The notes below the pieces were generated by a model. It saw nothing but the letters and a program-made list of their open reading frames with translations. It was not told the DNA's origin and ran no database searches. Positions 10,409-22,327 of a stretch of DNA of 64,000 nt are shown piece after piece; the first letter of the stretch is position 1, and every line of letters begins with the position of its first letter. The translations under genes and the position numbers were made by a program. Source of the DNA: Coleophoma eucalyptorum (lineage: Eukaryota; Ascomycota; Leotiomycetes; Helotiales; Dermateaceae). The stretch lies in contig JALRME010000060.1 of NCBI GenBank assembly GCA_026120035.1, positions 62,001 through 126,000 on the forward strand. The letters are read 5' to 3'.

Positions 10409-11575
10409 TCAAATGAAGGCTTTGCTAAGATTCGCACGAAAGGTGGAATCAGATTTCGTCTGGTGGCGGGTAAGCCGGGTATGTACTTGCTTGAGCTTGG
10501 CACGGATCGATATGTTTCCCGGCGCGAAGGCTGCGGCAATCTCCAACTCGTCAGCTGCTTCCAAGTCTTGCCCATTGTCTGCAAGAGCGCAGCCCAATCT
10601 GAATCGATATTTGGCCTTTTGATCGGGGGTGTCTTCGATGGATCGTGTATTGGCCATATCCAAGGCCTTTCTAGCTTGCGACACAGCTGACTTGTGTCGA
10701 CCTTGTTTCGAATCGAGGAGCGATGAATTGGTGGAGATGTTGATAAAAAGTGTTTCGAATTCATGCATCAAGGCTGGGTCTTGATCGAACTCGTCCTTGT
10801 AGCTCGCAAAGGTATAAACCGCAATTAAGTATTCTGCCCGAGCAGCATTGTAGTCCCCAGCTTTGTACAGAGCGTTCCCCCGCTCTTTTGCAATCTTCCC
10901 ATCCATTAAAGCCAAGACCGCACTGTAGCTTGGAAGTACTGCCATCTGAATCTCGTTCGCCTTCTCAACATCCACATCCCCATGGACCTTGATCGTGAGC
11001 CGGCTTCCACTACCGTTCTCAACTGGTCGAATTCCCTTGATGCCCTCTGTGACACTCTCGTAAATGCGACTATTGCCCCGGTAATTTCTGCATTGGGTTC
11101 GGTAGAGCAAATCGACCCTCGTCTTGCTTCCAGTATTTCGAAGGATGGAGTGCTCAGCATTTAGCAATCGCACGAAATTGGGGAGATGTCTGCTTGCGAA
11201 AATGGCGCGCCCACTTTCATATTCCTTCTTCGCGGTTCGGGCATTGCAGGATTGGATTTGAACCTTCAGAGCGTAGTTCTTGAAGGTCTGAGCGGGAGCG
11301 GGAATAGTGAGGGGGATGGCTCGTCGACAGGTGGAAAGGAAGTATGCCTCGTGGTTCTCGACCAGGACAAATGCATTCTCGGAATGGAAGTAGGATTGCG
11401 CTTCTTCGTAGATCTGCTTGTTCACCCGGAACAGAGCGGTTTCGTAACGTGGGTAAAGAGTGCCGTCGGTCCTGAGCACGGTGACATTTCGCTCGGAGAG
11501 AAGGTAGGAGTAGATCTTCAGGCGGATTTCGGTGGGGATGCCCAAGAGACTGATGCTGGATAAAGAGAAAGCCAT
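10409..11575 (-). CDS. F-box-like (IPTEIRLKIYSYLL) protein with C-terminal TPR region
   Basis: Intronless, 388 residues if started at ATG 11575; an in-frame upstream ATG at 11680 adds 35 low-complexity residues and seems less likely. Residues about 10-30 (LLGIPTEIRLKIYSYLL) match the F-box-like/2EXR start seen in many ascomycete proteins. A middle region (LFRVNKQIYEEAQSYFHSEN) has the typical R.N.qi..Ea..yly signature. The C-terminal half holds tetratricopeptide-like helices (AKERGNALYKAGDYNAARAEY and RFRLGCALADNGQDLEAADELEIA). F-box proteins act as adaptors of SCF ubiquitin ligases and TPRs bind partners, so a role in protein turnover is possible but unproven. Confidence 0.75.
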   Translation of the reverse strand: MAFSLSSISLLGIPTEIRLKIYSYLLSERNVTVLRTDGTLYPRYETALFRVNKQIYEEAQSYFHSENAFVLVENHEAYFLSTCRRAIPLTIPAPAQTFKNYALKVQIQSCNARTAKKEYESGRAIFASRHLPNFVRLLNAEHSILRNTGSKTRVDLLYRTQCRNYRGNSRIYESVTEGIKGIRPVENGSGSRLTIKVHGDVDVEKANEIQMAVLPSYSAVLALMDGKIAKERGNALYKAGDYNAARAEYLIAVYTFASYKDEFDQDPALMHEFETLFINISTNSSLLDSKQGRHKSAVSQARKALDMANTRSIEDTPDQKAKYRFRLGCALADNGQDLEAADELEIAAAFAPGNISIRAKLKQVHTRLTRHQTKSDSTFRANLSKAFI

Positions 11576-13260
11576 GATTCCAAGCAGTACACACCAACCC
11601 TTCGAAGAGTTGGTGTCGCTGAGGAAAGGGAAAACGGAGAATAACAATGGCACGTCAGAAACGAGACAACTTGGAGACACAGGGCGAAGCGGTGAAGCAA
11701 TAATTTTTGGCTTTCGCGTGGCTGACCCCTGAAGGTACCCGAGGGTACGGATTCACGTGAGGTGCTTGTGGAACCGATGAGATTCGTCGTAGGGCCCTCC
11801 TTGCTTAGAAGAAGTGAAGGAAGACGAAGAAGCAGAGGCAGAGGCAGAGAGGGAGGGAGGAGAACTGGATGGACAAGGGCGAGGGAGATATAGGACACGA
11901 GGCCGTTGCAAAAGCGTATACTTGCTGGTTCTTCCACGGCTCTCCGTCGTCCTCCTCATCTCCCCATCCCGATTGCGTGGTCCAAGAGTTTGGATCATCT
12001 TGCGGTCTGAATAGTCAAATGAAGGTTTCCTGATCATGACCTTGCGATGTCGGGAAGGTTGTGGGCATGCATGGCGGCGATTTGGTTGGCTTCTAGCGTG
12101 CGACTGCAGAAGAACCCTGCATGGTGTCAGCTGGGGCCAAGTTACGGTGAAGGAGACTTCCCCCCAATGCCTGTCCGGGGAACCGGTTGTTGGTACTGGT
12201 TCTTCCTTTGGTCCCAGCATAACCAGCGGTTTGCTGCCCGATGCCCAAGGAACCCGGCAAGAGACACGAAACCAGAGACCGCAAGGCAGGACGTCTGGTG
12301 AGGTCGAAGGGCCTCTGTCGAAGTCCGTCGACGCTGCTGCTGCTTGGGCTCCCCATCCTAGCCAGACCGAGCGGTGCAAGGCAGGGACAAAGGACTTCGC
12401 CGTGACCTGTCAGATTCGTGATCAGAATCAAAGACAGGTGTTTGGTACCAAGGTGCGCAAGCGTCCTCCGTACGGTAGTGCTGGCACTGTGCATGCAGAT
12501 CTATCTGTCTGACGCTGCATGGCTGATTGACGGGCCCGCGGTGGGCTGGGAGAGAGAGCGGTCAACCGCCACACCGTAGCCAAACTGGTTGAAGCCAGGG
12601 GTTCAGTGCTAAGCGAGGACGAAGAAGCAACGACATGCGGTATTTATCCAACGAGAGTTTGAATGCCAACGAAGTGCTGGCTCGATGCTACTTGGAGTAT
12701 TTCCGTTCAGATGCGTGGGCAAACCCAATTGCACTATTCGGTGGCCCCTTCAAAGTCCTCGCTGGGCAACCTTGGGCATGGCTGGAGACTTTTGGCCAAA
12801 AAGTCAGATGCTTGATGGAAGGCTAGAAGCGGTTCGGGGAGGATATAGGTTTCCATGCATCAAAGCGGCTTTGGCGTCAAGTGCCGCTGTTAGTGCAGGG
12901 CATCGGATTAGAGGATTTGAGTAGTCACTTCCGGCCCAGTGCGAGGAGGGAAGATGCAATGGCCATTCTCAGTTAAACAGTCTATTTACAGGTAGCCTTT
13001 AAAGGGGGTTTGATCTGGAACTGGCTGGCTTGGAAGATGTTAGTAAGGCGGTGCAAAGGGATCGATCGGGGAAGCTTAATCCTACGTCATCTTTGATCGT
13101 GAAACATACTGCAAGAGCTAGAATGCTTCATGAATCAGTCCAGGTAACTAGCTGTGGAGATAGTAGAGAAGGCAGTATGGATTCACCATATCTTAAGCTT
13201 GCCTACTCAGGCTACACCTTAACCCAGCTGTACAAATCGAAACGAGAGGCGTAAGACGGA
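11576..13260. other. long intergenic region, no supported gene
   Basis: Contains the promoter of the F-box-like gene. Several overlapping open frames on both strands (for example 11753-12379 and 12036-12512) mirror each other in GC-rich sequence and have no family features. Confidence 0.45.
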
Positions 13261-16200
13261 GTACCTACGAAAACGAAAGAGGCCAATGACAAATGATTCC
13301 GAGGAGGGGTCAAGTAGGAGCTCATGGCTACCTAAAGCTCGTCGTCGGGCATATTAAAAAAAGCGATATACTGATCAGAACTAGTATCGGGATTATGGAC
13401 CGACACTGCGCTCTTGCAGATGTTGCGTGTAGCCCTCCGCTTGGACAAGATTGTCAATTCATTGCCCCGTGGTCCAACCGATAATGGTCTGTGGGCGAGT
13501 GAAGACATAAAAAGTGAGGCTAGCAAACAATAATCGGTATATGGCGTTTTAAAGACAATGAAATCAAGTATTACTAGGGTCACGATGTAACGCGATGCAT
13601 AAGCCACCATCAGTCAAACTTGATTCTAGAAGCAAAGAGATTACAAAGGGAGCTTGCCCTAGGTATACTCTGCATGTGGCTTTTCTGATTTGGAAGTAGT
13701 GAGCAATATACGTAAGAGTTAGACAGGTTCGGTGAAGCTTGGACTTCTGGAACTATTAGAAGAAGCTGATATCAGGGACCACAAGACATTTAAAACACTT
13801 AAGAATATTGGATCGATGGCGGAGTTGAGAAACAAAGACAGGAGGATAAACCCTCACGTTAAAATCATTGTTTAGATTCTCATGACATGGTCACAGTCCC
13901 TGATGTGCAAACTAGAGAAAGGGACTATTGACAAAGTTAGCAAGCTGATGTAGAAATAAGGTGATCGGAAGCATGAATCCAAGATATTTGGACGCATGCA
14001 AGCTGTACAGTCTTGCCAAAAAAGGAGTGATCCCAGCATACGAAAAAAACAAAGAAAAGCGGACAATAGACATACTTTGTTAATACTATTGGTTCTTTAA
14101 TTAGAGGAGATGGGACTCTGTAGCCAAGCAGCTTAGATTAGTAAAGGAAAATGGAACAGGGAAAGTGATTGGTAGATTGCATAAAGAAGTTCGCTCAATC
14201 AATCTATAGTATTTCCAATTACCCCTTTAGCAGATGCATCGAATCCTGCAAGATGTGTATAATCATGAATAAACCAGAATGCATTGGTCTGAATAAAATG
14301 TTTGCTACTCACTGTAGGTTGAGCCCGTTGACCTTTGACCTCAGTTATGGAGTTCCTATAATAAGATATCTGAGGTTAGTGAAAGAAGAAGGGAGCTGTG
14401 TAATTTGTGACTCTGTCTGTGGAAAATGAAAAGACAAAATCGTTAAAGCTGTACGCTATCAGATCCTTCAACATACAGGAATCAAGTCTTGCAAAAATCG
14501 TAGTTATTGGAAGAAAAGCACGGACGAAGAAAGTCTCTGACCCATTGAAAAGGATGTCACTGGGTTCTCAACTGGAAGATGGAAGGAGATCTATAAAGAA
14601 AAGTGAGGCTAGCAATTGAATTCTAAATGAAAGACACCTGTATCACTGTAGAAATATTGGTCCTCATTCAACCTGTAGTGTTTCAAGCATTGAAATAAGA
14701 CTGCTTCAATACCTAGTAGAACAGGCGTTGTGAACCAAGACAAAAACAAGATAAAGGAAATATGAGATTTGCCCCAGACGACTCTTTGTAAGGAAAGGTA
14801 TGAAAGGAATGGATGAGAAATTAGCAAGATGAAATGGTGGCTCGAACACTTTCAAGAGAGGAGATAGCCGTATGGTCATATAAGCCACGGCTTTATCAAC
14901 TAACACTGTCATAGTTGGTGTTAAGTTTGCAAACATTTATAATCATCTCAGCTTTGAGAAATGGCTGAAGGAACGTACGTACATGCCATAATCGATTTGC
15001 CTGTTTTCAAGCCTCGGATTCTGTTCGACCAGTAAGAGACATGCTTGGTTTCAGTAGCATGCAGAGTGATGGAGGATCTATGGAAAGAACGTGACGTAGT
15101 GGATAGTAAAAGGGAAGGGAATTTGTTCTTCAATTGCTCAGAGGTATCATAATAGGTATCAATGTGGTGATAATCATCGTCATGATAGGCAAAGAAAAAG
15201 GAGGGTATGTACTTTAACGAGGCCACACTCGTGATTGAGGTTCGCGACCTCCTGTAACCTATGGCAGAGTTTTATTATCGGTAGAAGAATGGATAATAGA
15301 GAGCCTTTCAGAAGGGAGATACATCAAGAATCAGAATAAGCAAATTTGTGCATCAGTCGCCAGAGGGCATTCAGTACAAGAACGTCTTGTCATCATTTCA
15401 AACTGGGCGTGACAAAGAGATAAGGTGACTTACAACAAACTGAATGTTCAGAGTACCTTTCTCTTCAGATGACTGGTGTTCAACCTAAGACCAGATGCTT
15501 AAAGTTAACGAGGAAGGGGATCGAGAATTATACTTTGAAGAGGGAAAGATGCTAGATATCAGACTATCCAAGGTTTGATATCAACTACCCGGAGGTATCA
15601 ATAGGAGACAGACCATATTGTCATCATGAATAATCTTTAAAAGGAGAATGAAGGAAGTACTTACAAGAAATGAAATTGTTTGTTGCTTTAGTCCATCGAT
15701 TGTGTTCAACCTGATATTTTATCACGAAGGTTAGCCAGGCCAACGACAAATGCAAACGTACCATTTGGGAGGATAAGTAAGGTTTAGTCATATAGGAAAA
15801 CATTGGATATCAGTGGCCTCGAGAACTGCAGCACCAACATCGGATGTAATCATAACAAACTCTTCCAATTGCAAGGGAAAGAAGTAAATTGTGACTTACT
15901 GTGGACGGATCCTCCCCTTCCTCTATTGCGGGCCGTGGCTGAGGTGCTTGAGATTAAAGATTGAAGTTAGCAAGGCGAAAGACCAGTGAAAGAAAGTTCA
16001 AAAAGAACGGGGGATTGGATCATAATAAGCAATAGTGTAAATCAAATGCCAAAGGGCATCAATAGATGGACGTTGTAATCATGTAGACAAAGGGATATTA
16101 GAAGAAATGGGGTGACCACATACGTATTACTAGATTTCAAAGAAGGTGGCAAGACTCATGATGCCAAAGTCAAACAAGTCCACCTTCCGAAATTTTAGAG

Positions 16201-17400
16201 CTTTTGTATTCAAGCTTCGACCTTTCACTTCTTTCTATACCTCTGAAGTAAGCATAATTCCGATATTTCCACGGATATCAGATAGAGTAGTATGAAAGTT
16301 CTATTCAGTACTAAAATTTGGTGTCATTGCCAGAGCAGATGAACTGTGGCTCATTGCTTTACCCAAGATCATCATACAGTATTGTGAAGGCGTGGAAGAG
16401 AGAGGGGGGACTTTCCTAGATTGCCAGCAACTAAGAGCCTTTGCTGAAAGTTCCTCGCTATTAAGGCTACGAGAAGAATTGTCAGCATTGTCCTTGTTGT
16501 TCATGACTAAACATTGTGTGAAGAAAGTGTAATAAGAGCATTTTCAGAAAAAAGAGCTCTTATGATTGCCAGGGCCATTCGGAGTGTGGCTCATCCGAAG
16601 AGACTGACATAACAAATCATCATAACAAACTCTCGAGAAAAGTGACATAGAAAGAGTGAAGCTTACTTCTTAGAGTTGATGATATACTGAGGTCAATAGG
16701 AAGTTGAATTAAAGTATTTCTTTCGAAGATAATCCAAGAATGCTTTGTTTAGAGCTGATTACAGTTTTGAAAGCCTGCAGTCATCACAACGCAAGAACCC
16801 TTCGGAATGTGTTGGTAAGGTAAGGAAGCGATGAGTGAAAAAATACCTACTGTGAAATAAATAAAGTTGAAACTGATTCTGAGGGCCTATCAGCGCAGAA
16901 ACAGAGCTAAACTAGGGTTCTGAAGGGTAAGCAAGTAATACTTTCGGTTCAAGAACGCTGTTCAGTAGATTATGGATTGATGTCTTCGCCAAAGGCAGTA
17001 TGACAAATCGGTATCAATTTTGCTCATATACTCTTGCTCGCTTAATGCAAAATTGTAGGCAGACCTTGAAGAATAGATGCAGCTGTTGTGTGAAATAGTC
17101 GAGAGAAGGAACATGGTCTCTCAATACTTCAAGCTATCTGCCCAGATCAACGGTGGGTTTGGTGCGTAGTCATATTTACCCATGCTTGTGAAAAGCAACA
17201 AGGCGATGTTGAATGGTGACTACAGGATTTATTCACGCAGCAGAGACGAGGCAGTGGAGCAAAAGTGATGTCAAGAACATGTCATGTCACATACAGGCAT
17301 TCAAAGAGTTTAGAATGTGCATTCTTGAAATTGTTCATTACTCGTGATATGTGATCATTTCTGTTCCCATCTAATCAGGATCTCTATGCATGGTGTGTCA
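13261..17400 (-). other. 4-kb AT-rich region with clustered minus-strand splice-like motifs
   Basis: No long open frame, but the minus strand carries an unusual density of intron-like signals. Donor-like motifs (GTAAGT, GTGAGT, GTACGT, GTATGT) lie near 14070, 14310, 14470, 14980, 15430, 15655, 15757, 15897, 16110 and 17290. Branch-like GCTAAC/GCTAGC motifs lie near 13520, 13935, 14607, 14822, 15730 and 15966. One complete-looking intron is 15711-15761 (GTACGT ... GCTAAC ... ATATCAG). Short blocks after acceptors start alike: GTTGAACAC follows AG near 15710 and near 15484. A candidate signal-peptide start, MFLTSLLLHCLVSAA, is at 17280 reading down. I could not join these into a continuous frame, so it may be a many-exon gene, a decayed one, or spliced noncoding RNA. 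Confidence 0.35.
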
Positions 17401-17489
17401 TACACTCCATGCCTTGCTGTAATGCTCATCTCTTGGCACAGTTGGCAAAGCTAGTTGAATGAGCCATTGGAAGTGGTTTTAACCATAAT

Positions 17490-18087
17490 TTAGAAGCAAG
17501 AAAGGCAAGCCATCATTCTTTGGTACCATTTTTGCTTTGGCATATCCCGACCTTCCAAGACTTCCAATGTGTGCTCATCGGTAAACTTTGGACCAGTGCT
17601 CTCCTGGGTGACTGGCTCTGCTCTGGAAATCTCATGGAAGATGACGATGGTTCCTGGGTGCTATAAAAATTGGTCAGAGTAAAATCCCGAGACTTAAAAA
17701 TCCAAGCAGAACTTACAGGCTCAAGGTCAGGAGTGCTCAGATTTGCAGGCTGAGGTGGAGGCGGAGATGGAGGAGGTCGGGTCTGGTAACCTAGTCAGTG
17801 TAAAATTTTTAAATAAACAAGCGAAAACTCACAGGAGGTGGAGGTGGAGGAGGTAGGATCTGGTAGCCTGGTCAGCTTAAATATTTTCAATAAACAAACG
17901 AACACTCACAGGAGGTGGAGGGATGGGTGCGGCGGATTGACCGTAGGGTGGTGATGTCTGAATAGACAGAACTGGTCGCTCGGTGACCGGAGAGGTCTGC
18001 GTTGAAGCCATTGTCTTTCAAGTGACTTCGTTAACATATATTAAGAGTATTGTAGAGAAGGTATATACTTACAGTGGAGCGCTTCAT
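17490..18087 (-). CDS. small proline-rich protein with microexons
   Basis: Five exons, all joined in phase 0: 18087-18073, 18014-17910, 17859-17833, 17782-17717 and 17660-17490, giving 127 residues. The protein starts MKRSTTMASTQTSP, has a central proline-rich region spread over three exons (AAPIPPPP, ILPPPPPPP, TRPPPSPPPPQP) and ends in a more complex domain finishing MACLSCF-stop. The terminal cysteines could be lipidated, but no classical CaaX box is present. All introns have GTAAGT or GTGAGT donors. Introns 3 and 2 (17783-17832 and 17860-17909) are both exactly 50 bp and 41 of 50 bases are identical, so exon 3 (27 bp) plus one intron is a 77-bp tandem duplication. Function unknown; proline-rich tracts usually bind SH3 or WW domains. 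Confidence 0.7.
17783..17909 (-). repeat. 77-bp exon-intron tandem duplication
   Basis: Two 50-bp introns at 17783-17832 and 17860-17909 agree at 41 of 50 positions, including donor GTGAGT and the TACCAG acceptor. They are separated by a 27-bp polyproline exon, which places equivalent bases exactly 77 bp apart. Confidence 0.8.
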
Positions 18088-19118
18088 GGTGGTTCGCAAT
18101 TTGTAAGGTGCGACCTGTGAGTTGGTTTTATGTTAGAAAAAGAAGAGAAAGAGAAAGAGAAAGAGAAAGAGATAGGAAGATGAGGGAGTTGTTTTGAGAG
18201 CAGTGAGAATCGTGGCGGGGCTTTCCCACGCCGAGAGTACTTGTCGGCCTGGCGATGTATCTCCTCTTCCCAAAACTTCTTTTCAACGTCTAAACCACCA
18301 TCAACCTTTACCCAACAACAACGTCTACAACAACATCTCTCAGATACAAAGAACAGTAAGCTTCACCTCCCCATATCTCCTCAGCTGGCCATAGGAGGAA
18401 AAGACGATAGTCAGAGAACAGTTGCAGCTTAGCACATCTTGCCCAAAGCTCACTCCAGAACTTTGTTCTGACTACTTCCAAGACCGACTTAAAGCATTTG
18501 TTCTTGAAACTCAACGCTTCAAAGACGTACCCTTGTATCTTTCCGTTTCGGGAAAGAGTTTGACCCGTAAGTCAAACTTCAGATTTCTGCCGTACCATTA
18601 CTTGGGGTTTTCTAAGCCTTAGCCAGACCCGTAGGATAAGGACCTAGCCAGTCAGTACTTAAGGCCAAGTATAAACTCTCTCAATCTACGCAACACATCC
18701 TCTCTGGCAGCAACTCAGCAAAGTGGGTCTCGACAGTGGAAAGAGTTGGAGTCGCGAGTCACCCACGACATATCTGCTGACAGTGAAACAGAATAATTTC
18801 CACGATACACAGACGCTGGCGTCCTGGGATGTATTCGAAGGCCGTCAGCGTCTTCCCCTCCCCGAGGTAAAGGGGATGACGGATACAAAAGCTTTGGTGT
18901 AAGTTTAAGTGTGATCTTTTATTTCTCTTCGCTGATACCATGAAGGGTTTGATATCTCTACCCATATGCCTGTGACGGCAATCATTGACAGTCCGGACTG
19001 ACGAAAATAGGGTCACCATTATGCCCCGGTGGCCATGGATCTAGCCACTACAGATCTACCAAGCAAAATACCGATCCCCCTGTGCTAACGGGGCTGGCCA
19101 CTTAGGCCAAACGAGACG
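18088..19118. other. intergenic region with (GAGAAA)n tract
   Basis: Promoter side of the proline-rich gene. A purine tract of GAGAAA units lies at 18145-18172. No gene recognised in the rest. Confidence 0.5.
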
Positions 19119-19136
19119 TTGGTCCTCATTAGTGAC

Positions 19137-19385
19137 TCTTCTCACGAGAAGAGAGCGAAGAGAAGAGCCACTTCTGACGAGGAAATAGTAAGCAGAAGGG
19201 CCTCTTCTCAAAAAGACAGAGCAAGGAGAAGGGGCGCTTCTCTCGAAAGAAGAGCAAACAGAAGAGCCTCTTCTCTTGCAAGAAGAGTAAACAGAAGAGC
19301 CTCTTCTCAAAAGAAAAAGAGCCAAAGAGGCTATTCTCTCGAAAGAAGAGCAAATAGAAGGGCCTCTTCTCTCGAAAAAGGAGTA
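19137..19385. repeat. imperfect tandem repeats built on GAAGAG...CTCTTC palindromes
   Basis: About 250 bp in which GAAGAG and CTCTTC alternate in units of roughly 30-36 bp, several containing the near-palindrome AGAAGAGCCTCTTCT. Both strands stay open through the tract, giving RRANRRASSLE-type repeats on plus and RRGSSVYSS-type repeats on minus, so the open frames of 132 and 178 codons are probably by-products of the repeat. Confidence 0.7.
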
Positions 19386-21128
19386 AGTAGGGTTCGTATT
19401 TTTCCCTTTCAACCAGAATCGAGCTTGGCAGAGACTGGATGTTGGAGATGTGACATAAGATTGAGAAGTGGTAGTATCCTTGCCTCCGTCACTGTTGCTC
19501 ATGAGGATGGCATCTGAATGAGAGGTCCAAGTCGTTCGGCAACTAGCAATTGGCAGCCACAAGGCCAGAGACGCATCATTGACGGTTATCAACTTCGATA
19601 ACTGGTGAGGAGCGGAAGCTACGGTTGACCTGGACTTAAGGCAAAGAACCGTAGAATTGGAGGATGGGTTGTGGACGACTGTGCTCGATGTGATGAGAGA
19701 CGAGACGATATCCGAGAGGACGCGTCAAGGAAAGAGCTATGAAGTTTCGTGGGCTGAGGTGGGAGGAACTCATGGTGCTGAGCCTGGAGGATACAACACT
19801 TAGAAGACGCGTTGCTTGGCGACTTACGCTTTGTGCGAAAAGAGAGGCACTTACAAACATATGCGTTGCTTATGTTCGTCACTGGCGAAGGCAAAGAATA
19901 GCCTCAGCATTAGGGGAACCGCGCAAAGTCAAAGGATAAGCATTTTGGATCCTAAATTAACTAGCTTGGGATACACAACTGGATACTAGAGACCACTATT
20001 ACCTCATTTATATACTCAGTTTGTGCAATCTTACTATTTGTCACTGCCACCAAGGAACGGGCTGAAAGTGAGCAACGAAGCGCAGTTAAGCAACAGACTA
20101 CTAGATAGCAACGGGCTGAAAGAGAACAACGCATTGAATGAAAGTGAGCAATGGGCAACTAGTATCACTTATGGTGAAGAAGGATTACATTCTAAAGCTC
20201 TAAATAGGAATATCAGTGAAAGCGAATGACGAAGATTAGGTGAGAAACAAAGATGCGGGCAATCACCCGAGTCTATCGTGAAATTGAACAAAAGGAAGCC
20301 TCAAGTATATCCTCAAACACCCTAGGCCGCAGCTATGAAACAAGTTGGAATGGAATGAAGCATAGCCCATGGTGAGCGTCAGAATGGCCTTCCTTGGCAC
20401 CGGATTAAAAACGTCCCACCCGAGTATGGCCGACTTAGCAGTAAGTAACTCAGCCTTCAATCGCTGACGTCGGAAAGGCCCGATAAGCGAGAAACGTCCG
20501 GTCGACCAGCCATTGTCTTTTTAGCCGGCCAGCCAGCACAAGCATAGCTGCCCGACAGCAATAGCCATTTACTTCCAAACGTCTAAGTACCTGTCAATTC
20601 TGCACATGCACACAATTTCACGAGGTGCATAACCAAGAGAACCCAGCGGATGCGACACACATGACAGCTGAGGTTGGGTTCGGCAGGAACTGGGTTGGTT
20701 GCCTATGACGGGTGAGGACCCCGCAGTTCGTGGGGAATTCGCTCATGAGATAGTGAACTGAGCGTAGAGAGTGGAGAATCGAAAGAGATGAAGACCTTCG
20801 TCACATTTCTATTATCTTCCTCTTTCCCTTTCTCCGTTTCTTTTCCTGGTAAGATTAAAGAAAAGAAAAGACAAGAAAGAACGAAAGAAATCATCCCCCT
20901 ACTTTGAAAGTATAGAATTTGGCTGGGCATTAAACCCTGCATTGCCTCTTGCTTCTTCGCACCACACAATACTTACCGTACCTTGAATCTGATAGCTCTG
21001 GAAAGCAAACTACCCCGCCTTCCCTTCACAACTCCAACGTCGACTTCAAAATCTCCCACTTATTCTCACCTTACTCGTCGTACACCTGCAACCAGAACAC
21101 TTCAAGATCGCAACCACAAATCGCAATC
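19386..21128. other. long intergenic region, no supported gene
   Basis: Open frames here are short, overlap on opposite strands and show no known family. The last few hundred bases (pyrimidine-rich near 20815-20850 and 21010-21120) are likely promoter and 5' UTR of the HAD gene. Confidence 0.45.
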
Positions 21129-21922
21129 ATGCCTCAAGTACACTCCCCATTCCCCAATCTCCCTCAAGATCCCCAGCTAACCCCCGCACCCAGATCACCA
21201 CCCTCCTCTTCGACTGCGACAACACACTTGTCCTGTCAGAAGAGCTCGCCTTTGAAGCCTGCGCCGAGCTAGCCAACGAGATCCTCTCCACCTACTCCAT
21301 CCCCGATCGCTACACGGGGCCCCAGCTCCTCTCGGAATTCGTAGGCCAGAATTTCCGAGGGATGATGGTGTCGCTGCAGAAGAAGTTCGGCTACGCGATG
21401 GACGATGCGGAACTCGAGAAGTACGTCAGCCGGGAAGAAGACCAGGTGATCGCGAAGTTGAAGGCCGCCCTCAAGCCTTGCGTGGGCGTCGATGCCGAGC
21501 TGGAGAAGCTGGCCGCTAGTGGGAAATATCACATGGCGGTCGTCTCGTCATCTGCTCTGAGACGGGTGCAAGCGAGTATCGAGAAGGTCGGTCAGGACAA
21601 GTATTTCAAGCGCGACGAGGTCTTCAGCGCGGCGACCAGCTTGCCCAAACCGACTAGCAAGCCAGATCCTGCCATCTACTTGTTTGCGATGGAGAAGATG
21701 GGCTTGAAGGCAGAGGAGTGCGTTGCGATTGAGGACAGTAGAAGTGGTGCGACGGCGGCGTTCAGAGCGGGCATCAAGACGGTGGGATATGTAGGTAGTT
21801 ATGAACCTGAGAAAGAGGATCAGATGATCCAGGTGTTGAAAGATTCCGGTTGCGTGGTTATTATGAAGGATTGGAAGGAGTTTCCAGACTGCTTGAAGAA
21901 GATTGAGGCCGGCGAGGTTTAG
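21129..21922 (+). CDS. HAD-superfamily phosphatase (beta-phosphoglucomutase-like class)
   Basis: Soluble haloacid dehalogenase-type hydrolase, 245 residues. Exon 1 is only nine bases (21129-21137, ATG CCT CAA), followed by a 56-bp intron (21138-21193, GTACAC ... GCTAAC ... CCCAG) and exon 2 at 21194-21922. Splicing gives MPQITTLLFDCDNTLVLSEE, placing nucleophile Asp10 and acid/base Asp12 in motif I. Motif II is VVSSSA, the motif III lysine lies in KPTSKPDP, and motif IV is IEDSRSG. A helical cap lies between motifs I and II. Such enzymes hydrolyse small phosphate esters (sugar phosphates, 2-deoxyglucose-6-phosphate, glycerol-3-phosphate); the substrate is unknown. Without the intron the first ATG frame would stop early, so the tiny first exon is well supported. 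Confidence 0.88.
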
Positions 21923-22327
21923 ATGGTTGGCGTTTAGACCGACTTAGACACTTGGTTGTTCATATAGCCTGGGTTTAGTCTGGGATAGATGGATCTGCTC
22001 GATATTTCTTGCTGCGATGGATTTGCGAACGAGCTTAGTAGCATTTCTGCCCCTTTGGATTCTTAAAAGCCACCATACTTCGCTTGTTAAAGACAAAACT
22101 CTCTCCTAAAACCATATAACCTGCTTGTTAAAGTTCTTCGATTCATATTTTATCTATGGTATCAATATCTACCTAAACGCAACACAAGGCAATGCTTTAT
22201 GAGCGCCGAACGCCGCTTAGCCCAATTCATGAATATATAAGCAACCAAGTTTCCAACACCGGCAGTACCTCGTTCATCCTTCCATGCATATCGCATCATA
22301 GCGTGTCAATTCGTCACCTTGGAGTTC
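21923..22327. other. intergenic region between convergent genes
   Basis: Holds the 3' flanks of the HAD (+) and MARVEL (-) genes. Nothing else seen. Confidence 0.5.

Noticed and set aside
12036..12512. 158-codon plus-strand frame as a gene
   Set aside because: Overlaps long frames on the other strand and frame, has no domain or sensible hydrophobic pattern, and lies in a GC-rich 5' flank.
19056..19592. 178-codon minus-strand frame as a repeat protein
   Set aside because: The frame is a by-product of the palindromic repeat, which is open on both strands.
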